Assembly: GCA_036703255.1 (NCBI GenBank)
Contig: DATNPL010000222.1
Location: 1-64,000 of the forward strand
DNA length: 64,000 nt
Direction: 5' to 3'
Source of the DNA: Drouetiella sp036703255
GTDB lineage: Bacteria; Cyanobacteriota; Cyanobacteriia; Elainellales; Elainellaceae
A program made the translations under genes and the position numbers. Shown here one piece after another: positions 57,374 to 64,000 of this stretch (positions within the stretch are counted from its first letter, which is position 1; every line of letters begins with the position of its first letter). Under the pieces are notes generated by a model. That model was not told the origin of the DNA, made no database searches, and saw only the letters and a list, made by a program, of their open reading frames with translations.

Positions 57374-58876
57374 GTGACTTTTCAACGTGCTAGCGGTGTA
57401 TTGCTCCATCCCACCTGTCTCCCCGGACAGTTTGGCATTGGCGACCTGGGACAATCTGCCTATGAATTCGTAGATTTCTTAGCCAAGAGCGGACAGAAGC
57501 TCTGGCAGATTTTGCCACTGGGGCCGACTGGGTATGAGCACTCGCCCTACATTATGAACTTCAGCACTTTTGCAGGCAACCCGCTGCTGATTAGTCTAGA
57601 GCAGTTGGCCGCAGAGGGTTTGCTCGATGCCGCAGCGCTAGAGCCTCTGCCCGCTCCCGACACCGATCCGGCCTATAGCCGCGTCCAGTTTGATCAGGTG
57701 ATTCCCCATAAGTTCAAGTATTTGCAGCAAGCCTTCGATCGCTTTCAGCCCACGCCTGACTACGAGAAGTTTTGCCAAGATCAAGCCTGGTGGCTCGATG
57801 ACTTTGTGCTGTTTATGGCGCTGCTAGAAGCCCATGACTACAAGCCCTGGAACCAGTGGGAAACGGCGATCGCCCGACGAGATCCCCTAGCGCTGAAGGA
57901 GCAGACCGAAAAACTGCAAGACAGCATCAACTTCCAGAAGTTCTTGCAGTTTAAGTTTTTTAGCCAATGGGCAAAGCTACGGGCTTACGCTAACGGCAAA
58001 GAGATTTTGATTGTGGGCGATGTCTCAATTTATGTCTGCCACAACAGCGCTGATGTCTGGGCCAGTCCTGAGAATTTCAAGCTTGATCCAGAAACTTACG
58101 ATCCGGCGTTTATGGCCGGGGTACCGCCCGATTATTTCAGCGCCACGGGTCAGCTTTGGGGCAATCCGGTCTATGACTGGGACAAGCTAGAGCAAACCAA
58201 CTTCCTGTGGTGGATTAACCGCTTCAAAGCCACCCTGCTATATGTCGATATCGTCCGGGTCGATCACTTCCGAGGCTTTGAAGCCTACTGGCAGGTACCC
58301 GCCGGGGAAACAACCGCCATGAACGGGGAATGGCTAAAAGGGCCGGATGCCAAATTTTTTGAAGTTCTAGAAGCTTCCGTCGGCAGTCTGCCTGTGATGG
58401 CCGAAGATTTGGGCATCATCACCCCCGAAGTAGAGGCATTGCGCGATCGCTTCCAGTTCCCCGGCATGAAGATCCTGCAATTTGCCTTTGGCGACGGCTC
58501 CGAAAACGCCTACCAGCCTCATCACTACGTGCGCAACTGCGTCGTCTATCCCGGCACCCACGACAACGACACGGCGCTCGGCTGGTGGACGGTCGCCCCT
58601 GAGGCTGAGAAGCAGCATGTAGCGCAATACCTGGGCTACAGCTCTGCCGATGAAGTCAAGGAGATTAGCTGGGAGTTTATTCACCTAGCGCTGGCTTCAG
58701 TCGCCGATCTGGCTGTGATTCCCCTTCAAGATCTTTTGAGCTTAGATGGGCGGGCGCGGATGAACGATCCCAGCATTAACGAAGGCCAGTGGCGCTGGCG
58801 GTTTACCCGATCGGAGTTGCTGAGCCAGGACGTAAGCGATCGGCTCTTGCATCTGACCAAGCTATACAGCCGCTAA
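57374..58876 (+). CDS. malQ: 4-alpha-glucanotransferase (amylomaltase, MalQ)
   Basis: A 500-residue GH77 enzyme that transfers alpha-1,4-glucan segments between malto-oligosaccharides. It starts at GTG 57374 after an AGGAAT. Conserved blocks are LPLGPTGYEHSPY, DVSIYVCHNSADVWA, VRVDHFRGFEAYWQVP (nucleophile region), MAEDLGIITPEVEALRD (acid/base) and YPGTHDNDTALGWW. Together with TreS-Mak it joins glycogen breakdown and trehalose or maltose metabolism. No paralogue is adjacent. Confidence 0.95.
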   Translation: MTFQRASGVLLHPTCLPGQFGIGDLGQSAYEFVDFLAKSGQKLWQILPLGPTGYEHSPYIMNFSTFAGNPLLISLEQLAAEGLLDAAALEPLPAPDTDPAYSRVQFDQVIPHKFKYLQQAFDRFQPTPDYEKFCQDQAWWLDDFVLFMALLEAHDYKPWNQWETAIARRDPLALKEQTEKLQDSINFQKFLQFKFFSQWAKLRAYANGKEILIVGDVSIYVCHNSADVWASPENFKLDPETYDPAFMAGVPPDYFSATGQLWGNPVYDWDKLEQTNFLWWINRFKATLLYVDIVRVDHFRGFEAYWQVPAGETTAMNGEWLKGPDAKFFEVLEASVGSLPVMAEDLGIITPEVEALRDRFQFPGMKILQFAFGDGSENAYQPHHYVRNCVVYPGTHDNDTALGWWTVAPEAEKQHVAQYLGYSSADEVKEISWEFIHLALASVADLAVIPLQDLLSLDGRARMNDPSINEGQWRWRFTRSELLSQDVSDRLLHLTKLYSR

Positions 58877-58883
58877 AAAGTCG

Positions 58884-58974
58884 ATCGCTGCTGATTTTGT
58901 TGACGAAATTTATTTTGGCAGGGGCGCTCCGCGCCCCTGCCAAAATAAATTTCATCGCCGGGTTAAGCAAGTCT
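58884..58974. mobile_element. MITE-like repeat, copy D, after malQ
   Basis: A 91-bp copy with the ATCGCTGCTGATTTT start, a perfect 23-bp stem (58905-58927 with 58931-58953) and a 3-base loop, and a GGTTAAGCAAGTCT end. The same family as the copies at 20524, 39426 and 40299. The stem lies 28 bases past the malQ stop and probably also terminates it. Confidence 0.7.
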
Positions 58975-59108
58975 CTAGCAGGGGCAAGGTGAAGTATGAT
59001 TGAGCATGTCCGATAGAAGGTTTTCCCTGACCTGCGGTGCTTTGCCTCCTGTCAGCTAAAACCTCTAACAGCCCCAATTAGCCTGCTAGAGTACTAGGAT
59101 TAGGAACT

Positions 59109-59558
59109 GTGATCGATCGCTTCCTTTACGAACACTCTGTCTCTCATCAGGGACATCTGATCATTCCCTACGTTCAGAGCAAGATGGCTGGACAGTCGAT
59201 TTATACCTATAGGCTTTTGTCAGAGCAAGGGCGATATGGCACTCTGCATAAGTTTATCAATCCCTCCAGGCTTTACTCAGACTCCGTTGAAGGTATCGTT
59301 GCGATCGCCAAAGAGCATCTCAATAGGCGGGCAAGCCTCCCCAGCCAGCCTGATTTTTTTAAGGATCGCTACACCTATCAAAATCATTTGATCATTGTCT
59401 ACAAGCAAGCCGAAAAGTATTTTTACGATCACTACCCGCCGACAGAACTCAATAACATCGCTGCTCCCAAAATATTTCGGTCTGAGCCAGAATGCTTACG
59501 GTGGATCAAACAAGGGCTAGATCGCAATTATCCAAAATCAGCGATCGTCGATCAGTAA
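59109..59558 (+). CDS. Hypothetical protein, probably cyanobacterial
   Basis: A 149-residue protein starting at GTG, no recognised family. It shows two similar aromatic-rich segments, FLYEHSVSHQGHLIIPYVQ near the N-terminus and RYTYQNHLIIVYKQAEKYF in the middle, suggesting an internal duplication of a small alpha/beta unit. No signal or membrane segment. It is bracketed by a MITE-like repeat upstream and a strong bidirectional hairpin downstream. Confidence 0.7.
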   Translation: MIDRFLYEHSVSHQGHLIIPYVQSKMAGQSIYTYRLLSEQGRYGTLHKFINPSRLYSDSVEGIVAIAKEHLNRRASLPSQPDFFKDRYTYQNHLIIVYKQAEKYFYDHYPPTELNNIAAPKIFRSEPECLRWIKQGLDRNYPKSAIVDQ

Positions 59559-59581
59559 AGCTTCAGTAGACCACAAAACCT

Positions 59582-59630
59582 TAAAAGCTGGATTTCAAAG
59601 GCGCGGATCGCCTTTGAAATCCAGCTTTTA
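59582..59630. terminator. Bidirectional 22-bp hairpin terminator
   Basis: TAAAAGCTGGATTTCAAAGG plus CG pairs perfectly with its complement across CGGAT, followed by GAAAAAA. It lies between the convergent hypothetical gene and the PPC-domain gene. Confidence 0.8.
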
Positions 59631-59663
59631 GAAAAAATAGGAGGACTTTGCGAGCTACTGCTC

Positions 59664-61238
59664 CTATGCCGCTACGGTTCCCAGACCCCAATCTACAATC
59701 AGAGTTTTAGGTGCAAGAGAGTTATCAAACCAGCTTGCAACCCTCTGTAAATCGGTCTTGTTGGTCACACCGATACAGCCAACCGTTCCCGGAGCGTAGC
59801 TAGAATTGCTATCCAGGTGAATACCAATAGCCGATCGACTGGTACTCATGAGAGGCTCTACACTGACCCACATGGGGCCTAGCCCTTCTCCCCAACTGGC
59901 GTTGAGGTTATTCTTTCCAGCCGCCCACTCCGTCACACCCAGACTCCACTTGCCCTCCGGCAACGGCTCCATCGATCCCGATTTGCTCTGGCTGGGCAGC
60001 TTAAAGGCTTGCTTGCCAGGTTGACCCGAAACCGTCACGACTTGGTCAACGGCTTTGTTGCCTTTAATTAGCTCTAACTGAAGTTCTACCAAGCCCGTAG
60101 AGGTTGTGCGATTGGTTTTGGAAAGACGTAAGTAAGGAGCAGTGTTATTCGAGCTGCTGCCGCTGCCTGAACCAGAACCGCCGCCTGAGTTACCACCGGA
60201 GCTACCAGAGCCAGAACTGCCGCCTGAGCTGCCAGAGCCAGAACTACCGCCTGAGCTGCCAGAACCAGAATTAGAGCCAGAGTTAGATCCGAAATCAAAG
60301 CCAGAGTTAGACGAGCTAGCCTCACCCGTATTCATTTCCAGGGCATACCGCATACCAGACTTAGAGGCTGTCTCAACTTTGACGTAGTAGGTGCCCGCCC
60401 CTAGCTGCTTGGTGATAGATTCTCCGGTATTGCCGCTAGAGTCAGACAGGTCAATCTCGTTGCCCTGACCATCTAAAAGATGTAGACTCGCATCTTTTTT
60501 GAGATTACCCAGAGCCAGCTCTACACTGCTTTTTTCAGATAAGTCAAAGCGATAGACATCTACCTTATCTTTCCCCCCAATCATCCGCCGAAAGGTGCGA
60601 TTGCTTCGAGTCAGCTCACCCGCATCTAACGCCGATCGCGTTGCTGTACCCGCATCATTGGCTATCCCTGATCCCTTCATATTGAGAGAATAGGTGGCAC
60701 CGTCCGAAGAAACTTGTACATAGTAATCGCCCGATCGCAAACTGCTGCTGATGCTGCTGCCCGTCGATTTCTTGATTTGTGTGCCATTTGCCTTGAGCAA
60801 ACGCAAGTTGGCGCTGCCCTCCAAATTGCCTAGCGAGAGCGAAACTCGGCTCCTGTTTGACAAACTGAACTTAAAGAAGTCGTCTGAGTTGCTGGAGTCT
60901 AGCTTATCGTTCCAGGTATAGCCTGATTTGCCGCTGAAATCTCCAATGTTGTGAGCCGTACTCCGCGTATTTTTGACAAAGTTAGATGAGCCGTTGACAG
61001 ACTGCACCTGCGTGTCTAGAGAAGATTCAGAGCTGCTGGAAAACAAATATTGAAACTTGTTTTGGGTAGATTTGGCTGAAGCCGCTTTAGACGAGCTAGA
61101 TGCGGTGCGAAGTTTTGAGAGATTTTGGGTAGATTTTTTGAGCGGATTCTGGAAATGCCCCTGATTCTTCTGTATCTGTAGTTGAGGCTGAGTATGCAGC
61201 GTCCGGGATTGCCCTACAGCTACGAAATCTTGCGACAT
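59664..61238 (-). CDS. PPC-domain protein with Ser/Gly linker and L,D-transpeptidase-like C-terminus
   Basis: A 524-residue, probably exported protein. The first 85 residues are Ser/Gln-rich and lack a classical signal peptide. Two pre-peptidase C-terminal (PPC) domains follow (about 90-200, DSSNSDDFFKFSL; about 200-310, GKDKVDVYRFDLSEKSSVEL). A Gly/Ser linker with 9-residue repeats (SGGSSGSGS) leads to a C-terminal domain with GIHLDSNSSYAPGTVGCIGV, in which the His and Cys resemble the H...GC pattern of YkuD L,D-transpeptidases. This role is inferred. Start MSQDFVAV follows AGGAGG; an upstream ATG (61289) is unlikely. Confidence 0.8.
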   Translation of the reverse strand: MSQDFVAVGQSRTLHTQPQLQIQKNQGHFQNPLKKSTQNLSKLRTASSSSKAASAKSTQNKFQYLFSSSSESSLDTQVQSVNGSSNFVKNTRSTAHNIGDFSGKSGYTWNDKLDSSNSDDFFKFSLSNRSRVSLSLGNLEGSANLRLLKANGTQIKKSTGSSISSSLRSGDYYVQVSSDGATYSLNMKGSGIANDAGTATRSALDAGELTRSNRTFRRMIGGKDKVDVYRFDLSEKSSVELALGNLKKDASLHLLDGQGNEIDLSDSSGNTGESITKQLGAGTYYVKVETASKSGMRYALEMNTGEASSSNSGFDFGSNSGSNSGSGSSGGSSGSGSSGGSSGSGSSGGNSGGGSGSGSGSSSNNTAPYLRLSKTNRTTSTGLVELQLELIKGNKAVDQVVTVSGQPGKQAFKLPSQSKSGSMEPLPEGKWSLGVTEWAAGKNNLNASWGEGLGPMWVSVEPLMSTSRSAIGIHLDSNSSYAPGTVGCIGVTNKTDLQRVASWFDNSLAPKTLIVDWGLGTVAA

Positions 61239-61745
61239 ATGATCCTCCTGATACCTAAGCCAGTTTGTAAGCCCAGCAAGCCCAAACAAACGGGTTGGGG
61301 CTTCATTCCAATTCCCACCGTTGTTCTATGGCAGCTTGCTATGTGACAGTTGAATCTATTGACATAAGGCTGGCTGATTAGTTCCAATAAATTCAGCCAA
61401 ATCAGAAATTTCCTTAAATCCTAGAAAATTTGGCGTTTAGGCGAGGGCGATCGCCTGAGATAGATCTCAGAGAGCTGAAAAGAATCTCCTTGAAAACTGC
61501 ATCTGCCCAACAGGTTGAAATGCGCCTAAGATTTTCAGCACAGGGGGGCGAGAAAATTTTGTCTCACCTGAAATTGGGTATTGTATACTTCCAGACATCT
61601 AGATCCATTCAGGTAGACCTGCCCTGGATGAGTTCAGACCGACAAAAATTATTCCCCAATTTATCCAACGGTGTTTCACGATCGCGCATTCTTTTGAAAA
61701 ATTTCGCTCCGGTCTTCGTTTTACTGAAGGTTTGTGGGTTCGACT
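61239..61745. other. Gap of 507 bases, promoter region
   Basis: Lies between the divergent PPC-domain gene and the nuclease-ParA gene. AGGAGG for the PPC gene is at its left edge. A 107-codon plus-strand frame (61430-61753) overlaps the next gene's start and has no known features, so it is not called. Nothing else is recognised. Confidence 0.5.
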
Positions 61746-62882
61746 ATGGCTAGCTTTGAGCATTCAGATGATTTTCAGCAAGCAATCATGCTGCTCCTGG
61801 CTAAGGCAGGATGGGCGGTAAAAATGCCCTCTGCACAGGGTGCCAACGGCTCTACGCCTCCCAAGGGATACGATCTGGAAGCGATTCGGGGCAATGAAGT
61901 GGTTGCCATTCAGCTCAAAAACTATCGAGTGCCCATTAAAGTCCCGCAAATTGAAAAGTTTTTTGAATTTCTAGAGCTGCCGATCGCCGAACGATTTACC
62001 AAAGGTTTTTTAATTACATCCAGTGGCTATACGCACTCTGCCCTCACCTATTTTCAGCAGGCCAACAACGATAAGGTGCAGCTTGCACTCTATCGTGACA
62101 GCAAGGTTATCCGGATCACAGGCCATGAAAATGGCATTGAGCCACCCCGACGAGAGTTAAGTTACTTGGGCGTGTTTACCTGCAAGGGCGGGGTGGGCAA
62201 AACCACGATTAGCGCCCATTTGGCCGGAGCCTTTGCGCTGTCGGGATACGATGCGGCTCTGATTGATCTAGACCCCCAGAAAAACCTGACAACGCTGTTG
62301 GGAGAAGGGGTGAAGCTGCCGGGACTCAACAATAAGTTAGGGAATACCGTCACCGTTTATGGGATTGATGAATGGGACGATCGCCATCCGCCCGATGTCA
62401 ATGTAGTGGTCTGCGACTGCTCACCTGTTTTGGAAGCCAATCCGGTTGATCTGATCAAAAAATTTTCCTATTGCATTATCCCGACGACGCTGAATCCCTT
62501 AGGGCTGAACAAAAATGGACATGTGATTAAGCGAACGATCGAGGCCATTCGTCGGGTCAACCAAACAGCATATCTGTTTATCTTAATCAACAACTATTTT
62601 GACGACGAAAGTAACCGCAGCCGTGTCCTCAAAGAGGAATATCAGCGATACTTTGCCGAACTCTCACAAGAGGATGAACGCTTCAAGTTTATCGATCCAG
62701 AAGAGGTCGCTATTCGCAACAGCAAGCAGCTGTTTTATTGGGGATATCACATCTACAGCGGCGATCGCTACCAGTTAGCTTTCAATCCTGTAGGGGGTCG
62801 CTGTTTACCCAAGGCCGATTTTCTCAATTTGCTGGATTACCTAGAGGAGCATTCCAATCTAGAGGAGCTGAAGCGGCATTAA
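61746..62882 (+). CDS. Mrr-like nuclease domain fused to a ParA-type ATPase
   Basis: A 378-residue protein in two parts. Residues 5-128 look like an Mrr-type PD-(D/E)xK domain: Asp43 in GYDLEAIRGNEVVAIQLK with Gln56-x-Lys58, then PQIEKFFEFLELPIAERFTK and FLITSSGYTHSAL. Residues about 138-378 are a deviant Walker ATPase of the ParA/MinD class: CKGGVGKTTISAHLAGAFAL (146-165), IDLDPQKNLT and VVVCDCSPVLEANP. The ParA signature lysine is present. No ParB, parS or plasmid gene is next to it. The combination could guide a nuclease by an ATP-dependent DNA-binding cycle, but no function is established. A GTG four codons earlier is an alternative start. Confidence 0.78.
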   Translation: MASFEHSDDFQQAIMLLLAKAGWAVKMPSAQGANGSTPPKGYDLEAIRGNEVVAIQLKNYRVPIKVPQIEKFFEFLELPIAERFTKGFLITSSGYTHSALTYFQQANNDKVQLALYRDSKVIRITGHENGIEPPRRELSYLGVFTCKGGVGKTTISAHLAGAFALSGYDAALIDLDPQKNLTTLLGEGVKLPGLNNKLGNTVTVYGIDEWDDRHPPDVNVVVCDCSPVLEANPVDLIKKFSYCIIPTTLNPLGLNKNGHVIKRTIEAIRRVNQTAYLFILINNYFDDESNRSRVLKEEYQRYFAELSQEDERFKFIDPEEVAIRNSKQLFYWGYHIYSGDRYQLAFNPVGGRCLPKADFLNLLDYLEEHSNLEELKRH

Positions 62883-63050
62883 AACAATCCTCGGTGTCCG
62901 ATTCCGAATTTTAGATTTGAGTTGGATTGACGAAAGCCTCTAAAATCGTAAAGAGGCTTCGAGCGACCTGACAGGCACTCAGCGGCAGGTCAGGGGTTTT
63001 AAAGCTGCTCATTCAAAATTGCCCCCTTAAAATCGCTCACTCAAAATCGG

Positions 63051-64000
63051 ATGACCTCTTTCAGCCCTAAGCAAACTCTATCCATGCAGACCCGCGATGG
63101 CGTGCGGCTTGATGCAGATGTCTACTATCCCAAGCACCAGGGCAAGTTTCCAGTCTTGCTCATGCGGCAGCCTTACGGACGGGCGATCGCCTCAACTGTC
63201 GTTTATGCCCACCCCAGCTGGTATGCCGATCAGGGCTATATTGTGGTGATTCAAGACGTGCGCGGGCGGGGCACATCCCATGGAGACTTTGAGCTATTTG
63301 TCAATGAGATTGAGGATGGTTTTGACACGGTAGAGTGGGCAGCCCATCTGCCCCACAGCACCGGACAGGTGGGCATGTATGGCTTTTCCTATCAGGGCAT
63401 GACCCAGCTTTATGCAGCGATCGATCGTCCCCCTGCGCTCAAGGCACTTGCCCCTGCCATGGTCGGCTATGACCTGTATCAGGACTGGGCATACGAGGGC
63501 GGCGCTTTCTGCTATCAGCTCAACTTAGGCTGGGCGATGCAGCTTGCCGCAGAGACGGCTCGACGCAAAGCCAATCAGGAGGCATACCAAACCCTTTATG
63601 CGGCTGCCCGCAATCCGCCTTTGCATGATCCGGTTTGCCCCCTTTCGGGCATTTTGCGGCAGCTTGCGCCTGAGTCGCACTACCCCGACTGGCTGAGCCA
63701 TCCCGACCCTAACGACTCTTACTGGCAGATGTCGCCCCATCACCAGATGCAGGCCGTCGATCTGCCCATGCTGCATATTGGCGGCTGGTTTGACACCTAC
63801 CTGCGTGGCACGGTACGACTCTATAAGGCGATGGTAGCCCGCAGCCAATTTCCTCAGCATCTGGTTGTCGCACCTTGGGCGCATTTACCCTGGGGTCGCA
63901 AAACCGGAGCGATCGACTATGGCATTGAGGCGCAAAACAGGATCGATCGCCTCCAAATTCAATGGTTCGACTATTTTCTCAAAGGGAGCGGCTCCCTGGA
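63051..64000 (+). CDS. CocE/NonD-family hydrolase (truncated by window end)
   Basis: The first 316 codons of an alpha/beta hydrolase of the X-Pro dipeptidyl-peptidase (S15)/CocE type; the reading frame is still open at the last base. It begins MTSFSPKQTLSMQTRDGVRL, with the family start RDGVRLDADVYYP. The nucleophile elbow is GFSYQGM, the aromatic RQPYGRA and DVRGRGTSHGDF are family motifs, and HIGGWFDTYLRGT matches the acid region. Substrate cannot be predicted. The preceding 62883-63050 gap has two short hairpins (AAGCCTCT..AGAGGCTT; CCTGAC..GTCAGG). Confidence 0.88.
   Translation, partial: MTSFSPKQTLSMQTRDGVRLDADVYYPKHQGKFPVLLMRQPYGRAIASTVVYAHPSWYADQGYIVVIQDVRGRGTSHGDFELFVNEIEDGFDTVEWAAHLPHSTGQVGMYGFSYQGMTQLYAAIDRPPALKALAPAMVGYDLYQDWAYEGGAFCYQLNLGWAMQLAAETARRKANQEAYQTLYAAARNPPLHDPVCPLSGILRQLAPESHYPDWLSHPDPNDSYWQMSPHHQMQAVDLPMLHIGGWFDTYLRGTVRLYKAMVARSQFPQHLVVAPWAHLPWGRKTGAIDYGIEAQNRIDRLQIQWFDYFLKGSGSL

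Noticed and set aside
60142..60387. Pro/Glu/Leu-repeat protein on the plus strand
   Set aside because: It is the antisense reading of the Gly/Ser linker of the PPC-domain gene.
61430..61753. 107-codon plus-strand frame before the nuclease-ParA gene
   Set aside because: It lacks a convincing start, overlaps the start of a well supported gene in another frame and has no known domain.

Overview
The window is chromosomal DNA from a beta-cyanobacterium. The evidence is a beta-carboxysome operon (ccmK2-K1-L-M-N-O), NDH-1 subunits of the CO2-uptake type, pipX/pipY, ndhH, and the frequent octamer GCGATCGC (HIP1) inside and between genes. The species cannot be named from the sequence alone; gene order around ccm resembles that of Nostoc/Anabaena-type genomes.

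Layout. 1-5.1 kb: a NarL-type two-component pair (minus strand), an IS5-like MITE, a membrane glycosyltransferase, the AzlC/AzlD exporter pair and an internally deleted ISKra4-family element. 5.1-16.9 kb: a carbon-concentrating island. On the minus strand are ccmK2, ccmK1, ccmL, ccmM, ccmN, ccmO, sbtA, sbtB and a CO2-hydration gene (cupB/chpX); diverging on the plus strand are ndhF4 and ndhD4. Together they cover bicarbonate import (SbtA), its PII-like regulator (SbtB), CO2 conversion at the NDH-1 complex (NdhF4/NdhD4/CupB) and the carboxysome shell and core. 17.1-42.8 kb: housekeeping genes, namely two clpB paralogues, leuCD, UDP-glucuronate decarboxylase and UDP-glucose dehydrogenase, endonuclease V, an ammonium transporter, a J-domain protein, der, ecfT, pipX-pipY, rlmN, a TerB/Mo-nitrogenase-C protein, a glycosyltransferase, ndhH and a 2-Cys peroxiredoxin. 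43-47.5 kb: a WecB/TagA glycosyltransferase, a BenE-type transporter and an exported FAD oxidoreductase.

47.6-52.8 kb is a small defence island: a HepT/MntA toxin-antitoxin pair, a large type IIL-like restriction-modification enzyme and a block of 21-bp tandem repeats. The restriction enzyme carries a DUF559 endonuclease domain spliced in frame between two 93-bp direct, internally palindromic repeats, which looks like a mobile nuclease cassette captured inside a coding sequence. 52.8-58.9 kb holds alpha-glucan genes (TreS-maltokinase fusion and MalQ). 59-64 kb holds a hypothetical gene, a PPC-domain protein with an L,D-transpeptidase-like end, a protein joining an Mrr-like nuclease domain to a ParA-type ATPase (a candidate uncharacterised system), and a CocE-type hydrolase cut by the window end.

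The intergenic DNA is rich in perfect hairpins. Some are ordinary terminators at gene ends; four are copies of one MITE-like family (about 83-91 bp). I found no rRNA, tRNA or CRISPR array.
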